Shown here piece by piece: positions 1 to 11,336 of a DNA stretch of 64,000 nucleotides. Source of the stretch: Arthrinium phaeospermum (lineage: Eukaryota > Ascomycota > Sordariomycetes > Amphisphaeriales > Apiosporaceae). A program made the translations under genes and the position numbers. The DNA is taken from the NCBI GenBank assembly GCA_006503535.1, contig QYRS01000016.1, positions 434,001 through 498,000 on the forward strand, written 5' to 3'. Each line of letters begins with the position of its first letter. Position 1 is the first letter of the stretch. The notes below the pieces were generated by a model. It searched no databases. It saw only the letters and a program-made list of their open reading frames with translations, and was not told the DNA's origin.

Positions 1-2235
1 CGCTAAGCTGCCGGCTGCCTTTCGACCCCTCGCCGGCCAAATAGGAGAGAAAAACCTGCATGTTGTACATACGCGAGTCCCTCTCTCCCCTTTGTCAATT
101 CTTCAGAAAAGTGCTTCTTCCCCTGCCGTTGGTTTCTATGACGAGTAGATTGTGAATTATTGTCTGCAACCCTTCCCCCTCCGCTCGGCCTAGTGGTCGT
201 TTGTTTTTGTCTCAGCCGCTGGGGAGGCGGCGCTAGTGGACGCCACGTTCTGGCGACGGCCGATCACGCCTTTGCCTAGACCTTCCGTCTCCTTCTCCAT
301 ACGTCCCACGTACACCTTCGGCCAGGGCGGGCAGGGTGGGCTAGATATGCGGTGGGCGTTTTGCATGATTTTACTTGTCAGGCTAATAGGTAGATCGGGT
401 CGGTCTACGCGGCCCCTGCATGCCAAGGAGCCATCTGTCCTAAGGGTTCCTTTCTCCAGGGAGCTAGCTGCGTCTCTCGGCAAATCAAGAATCGGTGATC
501 TAATATGTAGGCATCGGGTGGTGTGTTGCCCTGGCCCGGATATGCAGGTCGTCATGGACTGTCAAAAGCAAAGACAGCAGAGTCTCAGATCGTAGACACG
601 GGACATCAACCACTTGTCCGGGGTAACAGAGTTACCGGAAGCGTTCGGCAGGTTCCTCGGATCAAATAACCAATGTAGGTCTTATTGAATTCAGGACTAA
701 ATAAACATATCCTGGTACTTAGATTATGATGTTCTTGATATCCATCGTCAATTGCGATTGGAGGCACTCATGCGTATGCCGCCTGTTTTGCCCGCAATGG
801 TCAAAGATTAGGTTAACGGGAATACACTATGCAGGTTACAGGGAAATGCGAATTTGAAGGATGCCGAAAGTAAGGCACTTAATACCCACGTGTGTGACTA
901 GGCTGTGCAGCAATTAGACGGCGTGCATCTACGGAACAGCTACTACGAAGAACCGCTACTTCATCTTTAGTTTTGATGATTCATTCTCACGGACATAGGC
1001 TGAGAAGAAAGAAAAGAAAAGGAAAAAAATGTTGGAAAATGCAAAGTGAACTGGCCATTTCCGCCGCAGGTAATTTAACCAGGAGAAGAGGATCGCTGAT
1101 CTTTGCTCTTCATTTATCGTCCTACCCGATCCCGACAAATTGAACCCGGGCAACTTTATTTCAACGTCAGGCTTTTGGGAAGTGGGCGATGCAGCTACCA
1201 CTCGCCCACCACACATGCAACCTGGACAGTGCGGGCGCCGCACCACTTATCCACGACCTGCGAGCACGCCGACGAAGCACCGACCGTCTGCTCCTCCGCC
1301 CACAAACACTACACGGCAAGCTCCATCGTATATGAATAAGTATATAAATTCCAGACGGGGCATGATCAATACCGCCATGGTTAGCTAAGCCCGCTGCGGC
1401 ACGGACACGGTCGACAGGCACAGAATGTGCCCGATGTGGGTTCATTGTCCATCCAAGTCGATGGCCAGCTGCTTCAGTTAAATTGCACGCCTGAAGTTTG
1501 GGAATATGAACTCAAGTGATGGCAACCGAAGTGTAGAGAGAATAACAAATCATTTGGTCATTGAGAGAGTCGAGGTCAACTCCCTTAAGTTGTACGGCCA
1601 CTCATTTAAAGTACAAGAAAAGCTTTTCTGCTGCCAAACCGAGGAAACTCGTGCTTCTTCCTTGGGCATCGACATGGCGGCGTCTTTACACATGCACAGA
1701 CGACGAGCCGCATGGCAGGTGTCACTCTCGGGTTGCAGCCGTCTCGCGCAATCACTGCTGACCAAGTCAGTAGATGCGAGGGCTGGGACCACACTCTCAA
1801 CGCTAGCATGTGAGCAAGCAAAGATGAATTCGAACCCTCAAGTCCACTCCCGTCGATTGACAGGCCCAAGCCTGGTCGGTAATGCAAACCCCAGGCCACG
1901 GTAATCTCACCATTCTAAGTGTAAATGCCTCTGGAACCAAGAAACCCGTCGATCTCCTCGCTGATCCTTTACATGTTGAATAAAGCAGTCAATTGCGAAC
2001 CAGTCAAAGGAGTCTTCTGGACAATCTGCCTCGGTCATGTTGGCCGCCGAGGAGAGAGAGAGTAATAGTGAGTAACGACAATTTTAGATATCTCGGTTTA
2101 TATCAAGAAGCTTGCATCATGAGAGAACAAATGAGTTTAACACGGTCGGTACGGCTACAAAGTTGTGTATCGTAATATTCTTTTGGTCATTGTACCTGAT
2201 AACTAAATTACCCGAAGCAAGAAGCTAGAACAGAA
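1..2235. other. Intergenic, no supported gene
   Basis: About 2.2 kb with stop-rich frames and only short overlapping ORFs on both strands, none resembling a known family. It holds an A/G-rich run near 1005-1030. The right end is the 3' flank of the rhodopsin-domain gene. A gene with most of its exons outside the window to the left cannot be excluded. Confidence 0.5.
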
Positions 2236-3932
2236 TCATATCTGGTACCACTTGTCCTTCCGCCGCACGCTGTCGCTGCGCACCCGGCTCTGCGACGACC
2301 CCATGCGCGCGTGGCCCCCCTTGGGCGTCCCCGCCCGCTGCGGGCCCCCCTGGTACCCCGCAAACTCCTCGTCGAACCAGCGGTCGACGCGGGCCTCCTG
2401 CGCATCCAGGACGGGCGGCGCCACGATCCGGGCCGTTTCCTCGTTGCCGCCGCCACCACCACCGCTGTTAGTACGGTCGTGGCCCTTGCGGTCGGCGGGG
2501 TAGGGCAGGGCGTTGAGCCGGATCTCCGAGTCGCTGCGCTGGTGGTGCAGCTGCTGCTTGCCGCTGCCGCCTCCCGTGCCGGGTCGGGTGGAGGAGCTGC
2601 CGTCAGGGCTGCTCTCGAGGTCGTCGTTGTCGCGGTACTCGACGACCTGGACGCTGACCTCGTGGGTGACGAAGATGCTGCCGAGGTAGGGCGCCACGAC
2701 GGGCCAGAAGATGGGGACCGAGGCGCAGATGGAGGCGACGTTGATCTCGAGGACGCCGAGCAGGATGCTGATGGGGCCGTACCAGGTCGGGTCGTGGGTC
2801 GGGAACCAGCCCGCCTTGTGCTCGAAGATGGTCTGGAGGCGCCAGATGGAGAGGAAGTTGACGCTTGTTGTGTATTAGCCAGGTGTATAGTTTGGGGGCG
2901 GTTGGTGATAGGCAGCGAGAGAGAGACAGCAGGAAAGAGAACACTTACAGAGCGCCCATGAACAGCAGCGCCAGCAGGCCGAGGCGCATCTTGTTGGTCA
3001 TGGTCTTGTTCATGTAGAGCTGGAAAGGCAGCACCAGAATAATCAGATCGAAAACCATGTTCATGACGGTGTGGGCGTTGAAGGTGGTGGTGAAGATGTC
3101 GGGGTCGTTGGAGCCGTAGGCCCAGCAGAAGGTGCCGGGCTTCTTGCCGAGGGGGTCGAACTGGGGCCCGCGCGAGCAGGGGAAGAAGGCCATGAAGGAG
3201 AAGGTGAAGCCCCAGACGAAGACGGCGGCGGCGACGGCGACGGTGGCCCGCCAGATCCAGCTGCCGCGCGGGAAGATGCGCAGGTACTGGCACAGCAGCG
3301 ACAGCTTGATGAAGGCCGAGCCCAGGTTGAAGAAACCGTTCATCAGGTAGAACAGGATCAGGAACGACTTGAGGTCGCCCATGGTCAGCAGGATCATGTG
3401 CTGCCCGGCGCCGTAGTCGAGGGCTGGGCAAAGATGTCAGTACGAGCCTGTTGTTTGGTACTAGCTAGGATGAAGGGCCACGAATACGTACAGACGATAA
3501 ATGAGATGGATCCCACTGAGCCCGCAATCTGTAGAGCATGAATTGTCAGAGGAAGTGTCCAGGTACACACTGGGAGACCCTTGATGAACTTACAAGATAC
3601 AGAAAGACGAAAACATCATCCCAGCCTGCTGAGCGCACGGTGCGTAGTCTGATATACAACCGGAAAGTCACAAACGCCCACGACAATGTCTGCGGCACAC
3701 ACACACAAAAGTCAGCTCTTCCGTCTCTAAGCCACATAGTCGGTCCCATCTCTCGCAGCTTCGAATGCGGCATTGTGCGTACCAGGAAGAGGATCGTGAG
3801 GATCTTGAGCGTGTATGGGTCGTTGGACCACGGCTTCGGCTCGCCCAGGTTGTCGTACGAGTCCTTGCCGAACAGGTCGATGAGCCGGTAGTCGTCCACG
3901 TTCGGCGGGAGGGCGGGGATGGTGGCGGCCAT
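2236..3932 (-). CDS. Rhodopsin-domain integral membrane protein (SAT4/PTH11-type)
   Basis: Five exons on the minus strand: 3932-3783, 3689-3594, 3528-3492, 3423-2949 and 2863-2236, giving 461 aa. Every border has GT/AG, and the frame closes across each intron; the first intron carries a GCTGAC branch site. The start is the ATG opening MAATIPALPPNV. Seven hydrophobic segments run from about residue 48 to 290. Fungal rhodopsin-domain landmarks are visible: R-L-x-x-R-L near the first helix followed by GWDD, then the segment with KLSLLCQYLRIF, then a long polar cytosolic tail. The tail is Ser/Gly/Arg-rich and ends in KWYQI. Members of this large family are plasma-membrane proteins, some of them PTH11-like surface sensors, but no ligand or G protein can be inferred. 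There is no N-terminal CFEM domain, so it is the short form. Family call is firm; function is unknown. Confidence 0.88.
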
Positions 3933-6900
3933 GACGAAAACGGAGATTAGGTGCAGGCTGAACCGGCTTGACTTCTGCGGCTGATAAGGGCGATTATGGT
4001 AGCGGCAGTCGCAAACATATATCAAACAGTCGAGAAGGCAGCAGCGACGGGGCGGCGGCACCTGGCCACACGGGGGTTCATGCGGGAATCGAAAAGGGCG
4101 CAGGAGAAAGATGGCCAGACGTTCCTCCTCTCTTGTGTCGAATGATAGAAACAAGTCTTGGCTTGTTGGACGAAGACTTCCAGATTATATTATCATCATC
4201 ATCGAGCCATGCGGTCCGAGGAACCCAAGAAACAGCTCCTCCTCCATGGTGGATGGCACGTCCTCTTAATAAGGGACTCACTCATGTGGTAATGTGGAGG
4301 AAGGAGATGACATGCATGCAAGATAGAGTTGTTTGAGAAAGAGAGCGACTTTACGTACATGGAATGCGAGACCACCAGAAAAGAAAGTGTGCTTGGCCAA
4401 CAGGGGGACAGGGGCAGGGACCCATAATGGCCGCTACGCTGCAAGGGGCAGGGGAGCACCGGCTGTGGAGACTGCGAGTTCTATCAGATATGAGGGAAGA
4501 GCACACTCTTATTACGGCAGTAGGTGCCGCAGGGGGACTGAGCGTCGAGGGCTATTACCGTCCCCCAAGACCTGCCAGGCAGGCAGACCAGAGACAGGCC
4601 CAGGCCGCTGGGATCGAAGAGAGGATTGCAGTGGTGTATCTTGCCCTTGCAGGGCCCACGGACGATCACTAATGAAGCTATAACGGGGCGCCTTATCGCC
4701 AGGCGGCCGCTCTCACTTCGATTTCGGGCTCACGGCCCTCAAGAAAAAGAGATGACAGGAAGATCCCGAGCTCGCTTCTCCTCTCCTCCCCCGATTGACC
4801 GCATCCGATGGGCTCCTCATGGCGTGCGAACGAGGAAGCTGACCAGGTTTTGTTTTTCTTCTTCATCTTGTCCCCTCCTCCGTCTTCTTTGCTTCTGCCG
4901 AGGGCGAGGTGAACGAGTCAGGGAGGGACCACCCCCGAACAGCTGCCGAAGCAGGACAATGAAACGAATCCAGTCGTGTGCATGCCTGAAGCTGGGGAAG
5001 ACGTTCGTCATATGTTTCTACTTGGCTTTATTTGCTTTTCCTCGTTACTTTTGCCGTGGCCCACCTGCCATCGCTTATGCCTACCTCCCCAACACGTACT
5101 TTTCTGCCGTTTGCCGGACGAATAGGACCGAGCGCAGTTGGAACCCAGGGCATACTACTAGATGCATACACACGTAGGAGAACCGGAAGCAGCTCCGGCG
5201 AGGAAGAGGGTGGCGGAGAAAAGAAGAAGCAATCGTCCCAGTGTAACTCTTTGCGGACTTTTCTTATTCCGTATGCCCTCTTCGTCCTCGTCCTCACGCC
5301 GGTTGCTTTGAAACTCGACTTGCAGTATCGGATGTGCAGAAATCGGTCTCAACTGCAGGGCCAAAAGCAACGTTGGCTACCTATGTTGCTACTGTAAGTC
5401 AGATCGGATGGACGTTGAACACACGATGCGATGGCTCGACCATTTTGCGCCGGTGTAACCCTACAATACTACCAGGGTACAATCTTCGCTCTGGTGAGTG
5501 GGTTTAGTTCTGGGACGCTGAAACACTAATCCACTGCCATCCGCAATCCGCTGTCAGTACCTAGCACCAGGAACCCCCGGATCGTTTGTATTTTAGTATG
5601 TTCTTTGGGAGAGGGGGAAAATGGCTCGTGGGCAGCTTTTCGTCGAGCCTGGATCCCAGACAACGCACAAGGTTCAATCCCACGTTGCCGAGTCGCAGAA
5701 GGCTGGATGACGAGCGACGAGGGGGGCCCAAGGGTGGCCCTGGCACACCGGGTGGGAAGAGCCCGGAAGCTGTTTTACCCAATGGAGTATTCAGTTCATC
5801 GAGAGCCAAAAGATTCGAAACAATGTTTGGAATTCGAGGGCGGCATTTCAGGGTAGCAATCGATGGTCGCAATGGGCGATCCCCCTCCCGCCCAATGGAC
5901 GGCTATGCTACTAATACAAAACGCGCCTGGGTCATCTCGTCCTGAGACATGAGGCACAAAACGAAAGAGAGGAGAAGTGGATGATGGATAGATAGATGCA
6001 GGTTAGTAGGATGTAGGATATGATCCATAGAGTGGGCTAATTAACCTTAGTTGGGCGGGCTAGAGTCGAAAACCAGTTGGTGCCGGAGAGACTTGCTGCA
6101 CTGCACTGCACATGTGGGAGAGCAGGGTGGTGACAGTGGCCATTGCGCTCGGTACCCGCAGATGGATACAGCAGATGCAGTAGATGCAGCAGATGCAGCA
6201 GAAGCCAGATGCAGATACGATGCGATCCCAGTGGTTGGCCCGGTTGGCAGCGGTCAGCAAAACAAAAGTCTGTCGGTGCGCAGACCAGGATATTAATAAG
6301 ACACCCCACTGCGCCCTCGGACCTGGCGACACCAAACAGGATAGACGATCGCCCGCAGGAGCGAGAGTTGAGGTGCAAATTACCAGGTTTTGTGACTTGT
6401 CTGGTTTTCACCGTTCGGTTGATCCAGTTCTTGGATCTGTTTGGTTCGATGCCATATCAGAACTCAGATATCAGGTCGGGATGATGTGCTGCAACTGCTG
6501 CGTGAAATCTGCCAGAACGGGCGGGCAGGGGCCAGTTTCGTCCAGAATGCGACTCTGCATCGGAAATGAAACCCAGACTTCTGGATTCGCCCTCGAGAAA
6601 GATACAGAAGGGGGAAAGATGGACGGGCAGTCGCTCGTATCACTGGGGGAAACGTGCAGATCTTCAATTATTCATGAGAAGGCAGATTCCTTGAAGTGGG
6701 AATTGACCAAGGGAGTTTCCATGAGAAGGACGGACTGTCCCGGTTGACGTGGTGGACTGGACAGTATGTAGGACTGGAGGCTTCTGGAAGCAGAGAACGA
6801 CATATAGCGTTGGCATAGCACATATACCCGTACCTGCGAGCGATGCGACCGTTGACAGCCAGCACGTCAGCATCGTGCCATTCGCAATCAAATCAAATCA

Positions 6901-7532
6901 AATGAGCGGAAAAGAAACGCGCAAGGGAAAAGGAAAATTGCGGTGCGAACCCCCCAATTGGCCAATCAAAAGACAGCTGGTGCTGGCCCGGCGTTTTCTC
7001 CGGTTTCAAATTAGGTACTTACACAAGAGCCCCCAAGCCATGTGTCACGGACGGCGGTAGGCTACCAGAAAGTCAAGTGCTGACCGAAAACGCGCCTTTC
7101 TTCTTCTCGCAACCGCGAACTCATACTGCAAGCAAGCAATCTGTAAAGCGCCCGCCCCCTCAGCCGTTCGCCGGCAGACTGTATCCCATCGTTAATGGAT
7201 TGCCGACGACGGCTCCGGGTGGGCAAGGTCCCACGCACTAATGGCTTCCGTTTTAGCGGTCGCAACGGTTCCTGGGGGCTTCGTACTTGGTTTTGGGTCA
7301 TCCACTACGTCATCAAGCAATCCATAGCCGGCGTCGGTCGGCTAAGCCAAAAAGTATGGACCTCATCGCAATGCGACAGCCGACGAGCCAAGTAGGTAGG
7401 TATGTACGTAGGTTGGTAGTCATCGCCTATTCGTCGTAGGACCAATTGTCGCCGGCCTTCCCAGAGGTTTGACTTAATAATAAACCTGGCGTGTACTTCA
7501 ATCAACGCGCTCATTCCCCACTGAGACAGACC
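3933..7532. other. Long divergent intergenic region
   Basis: A 3.6-kb space between the divergently transcribed rhodopsin-domain gene and the MFS transporter gene. No ORF here resembles a protein family, and several overlap on opposite strands as random ORFs do. It contains a GCAGAT/GCAGTA microsatellite (6169-6217) and a short GTAG-type run near 7392-7419. It presumably holds both promoters; a long non-coding transcript is possible but nothing in the sequence proves one. Confidence 0.5.
6169..6217. repeat. Imperfect GCAGAT microsatellite
   Basis: About eight imperfect units of GCAGAT / GCAGTA / GCAGCA in a row, lying in the intergenic space upstream of the MFS gene. It is simple-sequence DNA with no sign of coding use. 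Confidence 0.8.
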
Positions 7533-9275
7533 ATGGCTGTAATGAACCCGGAAGACAGCGACGATACTAACAGCCAGTCGACGACGCTCGAGTCCCGGCC
7601 CGAGTCGTCGCATCTGCACCGCCACGCCAGCACCGCGAGCTGCCCCGTGACCAAGCAGGAGCACGATGGCCACCGGTGGTGCGAGTGCGACCGCCTCGAC
7701 TCGGCCGCGCTGGCGACGGGCCGCAGCAACGGCAACGGCGATGGTAGTGGCAACCTGCAACTGCGGCGGACGGCCACGCGCGCCGACTCGGTGGTGGCCA
7801 GGATCCGGTCGCGCGGGGTGCCGACCTTCACGCACCCGCTGGCCCGGCACAAGACGACGACGGAGCAGCTGGTCGACTTTGACGGGCCGGGCGACCCCTA
7901 CCACCCGCTCAACTGGAGCACCCACAAGAAGGTCAGCACCACGCTGCTCTACGGCCTCGTCACCATGACCGCCACCTGGGCCTCGTCCTCCTACTCGGCC
8001 GGCACCGCCGACGTGGCCCGCGAGTTCGGCGTCGGCCAGCAGGTCGCCGTCCTGGGCTCCTCGCTCTTCCTGCTGGGCTTCGGGCTGGGCCCCCTGGTCT
8101 GGGCGCCGCTGTCCGAGGTCTACGGCCGCCGGATCGCCGTGCTGACGCCCATGTTTGTGGCTATTTGTTTTTCCTTCGGCTCGGCCGTGGCCAAGGACCT
8201 GCAGACGCTGATGGTGACGCGCTTCTTCGGGGCCTTCTTCGCGTCGGCGCCCGTGACCAACACGGGCGGCGTGCTGGGCGACCTCTTCACGCCCGACTAC
8301 CGCGGCATCGCCATGGCCGGGTACGCCATGGCCGTCGTGGGCGGGCCGACGCTGGGGCCCATCGTGTCGGCGGCCGTGGTCGGGGTGCCGTCTTTGGGGT
8401 GGCGCTGGACCCAGTACCTGACGGGCATCCTGCAGGCCGCCGTGCTGCTGGCCGCGCTCGTCTTCATCGACGAGTCGTACCCGCCGCGCCTGCTCGTCGT
8501 CAAGGCCCGCCGCCTGCGGCTCGAGACGGGCAACTGGGCCCTGCACGCCAAGTTCGAGGAGTGGGACGTCAGCGTGTCGGAGCTGGCGCGCAAGTTTTTG
8601 GTCCGGCCGCTGCAGCTGCTGTGCACGCCCATCTGCCTGCTGGTGGCGCTGTACGCCAGTTTTTGTTACGGGATCCTCTACATGCAGCTCGGCGCCATCC
8701 CTTTTATTTTCGGCGAGCTGCGGGGCTGGTCGCCCTTCATGAGCGAGCTGCCGTTCCTGGCCATCCTGCTCGGGTCCGTCACGGGCGCCGTGATCAACGT
8801 GCTCAACCAGCTGCAGTATAATCGGGCGTACCGCGCCAACGGGTGCCGGGCCGTGCCGGAGCGCCGGCTGCCGCCCATGATGCTGGGGTCCGTGCTGTTC
8901 GCGTCGTCGCTGTTTCTGACGGGGTGGACGGCGTCGCCCTCGACGGGCTGCCACTGGATCGTGCCCGTCGTGGGGCTGTATCTGGCGGGCACGGGGTTCA
9001 ACACCATCTTCCAGGCCGCCCTCAACTACCTGGTCGACACGTTCCAGGCCTACGCGGCGAGCGCCGTCGCCGCCAACACGTTTTTGCGGAGCTGTTTCGC
9101 CGCGGCGTTCCCGCTGGTCGTGTCGCCGCTGTATCACAATATCGGGGTCGGGCCGGGGCAAAGCATCTTTGCGGGGTTTGCCTGCTTGCTGGTGCCGGTG
9201 CCGTTTGTGTTTTATGTCTTCGGGCGGCGGGTGAGGGCGGCGAGCAAGTGGAGCAAGGCGAGTGTATATGATTGA
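7533..9275 (+). CDS. MFS drug/polyamine-type transporter (DHA1-like)
   Basis: Single-exon gene of 580 aa. I start it at the ATG in GACCATGG, a strong context, rather than the upstream in-frame ATG at 7491. Residues 1-130 are a hydrophilic cytosolic tail. It is followed by the family signature DFDGPGDPYHPLNW and then about twelve membrane segments. The MFS loop 2-3 motif is present as PLSEVYGRR. The motif GGVLGDLF and the segment RGIAMAGYAMAVVGGPTLGP match the H+-antiporter DHA1 pattern (TPO/FLR-like). Such proteins sit in the plasma membrane and export polyamines, azoles or other small molecules; the substrate cannot be read from the sequence. No biosynthetic genes adjoin it, so a cluster-bound efflux role is not indicated. 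Third codon positions are very GC-rich, as in the neighbouring housekeeping genes. Confidence 0.9.
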   Translation: MAVMNPEDSDDTNSQSTTLESRPESSHLHRHASTASCPVTKQEHDGHRWCECDRLDSAALATGRSNGNGDGSGNLQLRRTATRADSVVARIRSRGVPTFTHPLARHKTTTEQLVDFDGPGDPYHPLNWSTHKKVSTTLLYGLVTMTATWASSSYSAGTADVAREFGVGQQVAVLGSSLFLLGFGLGPLVWAPLSEVYGRRIAVLTPMFVAICFSFGSAVAKDLQTLMVTRFFGAFFASAPVTNTGGVLGDLFTPDYRGIAMAGYAMAVVGGPTLGPIVSAAVVGVPSLGWRWTQYLTGILQAAVLLAALVFIDESYPPRLLVVKARRLRLETGNWALHAKFEEWDVSVSELARKFLVRPLQLLCTPICLLVALYASFCYGILYMQLGAIPFIFGELRGWSPFMSELPFLAILLGSVTGAVINVLNQLQYNRAYRANGCRAVPERRLPPMMLGSVLFASSLFLTGWTASPSTGCHWIVPVVGLYLAGTGFNTIFQAALNYLVDTFQAYAASAVAANTFLRSCFAAAFPLVVSPLYHNIGVGPGQSIFAGFACLLVPVPFVFYVFGRRVRAASKWSKASVYD

Positions 9276-11336
9276 TTGATTGGATTTGGTATAATGTGAT
9301 TCAGGTTCGATTTACTTTTGACGACGGGGGAAAGCATTGCGATCATAGCGTATACCATCATGGAGGATCATAATAATATGTGATATTTCAAATTGGGATT
9401 GGCCAGGACCTTGAGACATTTGGTTATTACTTGGAGTCAAGTTGGTAGCTCGTGTCATTGACGGTCACCTGGAGCTTGCCTTGCAGGTCAGGTGAGAGAG
9501 AAGGTCTTCATCAGCCGCTATTCCGTGTCCGATCGCGCCAATTGCCTTTCTCATTGCTACCAGCACAGACCGAAAGGTCTTATTCGATTAGGATGGCTGT
9601 TTGTGTATGGGGCTCCTCTCAAGATTTTGAGGCAAGATCTAATTTTGTAGTCATGCTGTGGAAGGCAAGAGGGTGCTCGTTTGTCAGTCGCTCACATCAA
9701 TTACCAATTGAGCTAGTTGCACGATCTGCACCGATTGCTTTTTTATCTCTACTAGCACTATGAGAAGGATCATCTTCTTCTAGCATAGCTATGGTGTATG
9801 GAGCTCTTGATGGGCTTCATCATGTCTAGTGTGTGAACGGACTTGTCGTGGTTAGAGATGTCTGTGGTGGGTGCCTATCATTGGCTTCAATGGTCTTCCG
9901 ACACAGGCAGATAGATATATGCATCCAATACACCGAGCGCTGCAAGACATTGAACAGTCGCCACTACAGAGACATATCATACGGGTACGATAAAGGGCAG
10001 TTTGCACTGATCAACTGAAGATGAAGATGCCTGGATATGGTTTGAAAGAGGAAAATCACACGCGTCTCTTCCGATCGTGTCACGATGGTGGTGTCAACCC
10101 CAGCCGAGATCCCATCACCGCTCTTTTGAATAGGGCTGTACGGAGTATCTGCACAGCATACCCAGTAGGGATGTGGGTAATCCGGGCGAAGATGCAGAGA
10201 AAACCTGTATGCACGAAATAGCGGTACGAGGCACCACGAGGCAGAAGCACGAGGAAGAAAAGAACCATGCCTTTTGCCCACAGTGATGCGTTTGCATATG
10301 GAGTCGGGAGGACACGAAGTTGAGGAGCATCGTCGCATCGAGGAATTTCGCTTGGCTGCTTTGCTAGAGCAACCAGCAGTCTGGCCCAATTGGTACAAGT
10401 GCAGGTGGGGAGCTTGGAGCTTGGAGGGGGAGGAGCCCAAGCTATCACTATCGCCCGCCTATTCTGCAAGACATCTTGGATCTGTGGGCGGGCGGGCAAG
10501 GGAATCGAGCAGACTAGAGAACGGAGAATAAATGAAAAAGAGCTAAGAGGCGGAGGGCGGAGGCACATCTCCAGCTGCAGCGTACCTAAGTAATCAATTG
10601 CAGCCCAAGGGGAGGGGAAAGAACTAGGAACGAGAACTGAATTGGTTGATCGAGGAAAACGAATTCCCTTCCAACTTCTCAATGGTTTCCCACGGGAGGC
10701 GCAGCAGTGAAACCACTGGCGGGTTTGTTAGTGACGGGCACTAGCTGTTTAGGTCACACTCAGCGCTCGTTTTTCTTGAAATCTTACGTCTTGATGTTAC
10801 GCGCCGGGTGGATGTTGTCGGGCCAACCACCCAGCTTCCCTGAAAACAGTAGCGGGTCAACAATCGCCTGCGCCCTCCTGCCAACCTGCCTCTCCATTGA
10901 ACAAAGGCTCCTCCCCTCCCCCGCCGAAAAGCATCTACATCTATGTACCTGCGTCTGCCTATCTGGAGAAGAGCCAATTGATCGGAAAACCACGTTGGCA
11001 TCTCTGCTCAAGTGCATCAAACCCCCCATCCATCCATTGAACTAGAACTTCGTCACTTCATCTTTCGGTTTTATTTCATTTTCTCTTTTCCCCCCTCCCA
11101 ATTCCCCGTTCCAATAAGTGTACCTGCCTGCATCTTTACAACATTAATGCGGTACAGCTGAGCTGGTTCGGAATCATTGATACCCACAACACCCATTCCA
11201 CCCACCTTTCTAATCGCAGCCCAGCGCCCAACATTGGAGAAGGCTTTCATCATCGCATTCTTGGAAAGCTCACGCCCGGAAATTCCCTGTCTTGGTTGCC
11301 ATCGCCACAGCATTTCTTCCACCAGCGCCCGCCGCC
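9276..11336. other. Intergenic: MFS 3' flank and chitin synthase promoter/5' UTR
   Basis: Two kilobases without a credible ORF. The last 450 bases are rich in C/T tracts (for example 10905-10925 and 11070-11102), typical of fungal promoters and 5' leaders. A diverged direct repeat lies at 9531-9615 and 9723-9806. Confidence 0.5.
9531..9806. repeat. Diverged direct repeat, two copies
   Basis: Copy A (9531-9615) and copy B (9723-9806) align from GATCGCGCC/GATCTGCACC through ATTGC..TT..AT..CTAC.AGCAC to TGTATGGGGCTC/TGTATGGAGCTC. By eye they are roughly two thirds identical with a few small gaps. There is no ORF and no terminal inverted repeat. It could be an old local duplication or a short repeat relic. 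Confidence 0.45.

Noticed and set aside
1506..1904. 132-aa plus-strand ORF
   Set aside because: Overlaps ORFs in four other frames, no homology features, composition not coding-like.
2208..3431. Long 407-aa minus-strand ORF
   Set aside because: It is a shadow frame of the rhodopsin-domain gene; composition is Arg/Pro/Ala-rich and the true exons run in another frame.
7305..9161. 618-aa minus-strand ORF opposite the MFS gene
   Set aside because: Arg/Gly/His-rich antisense of a GC-rich coding region; no family features.
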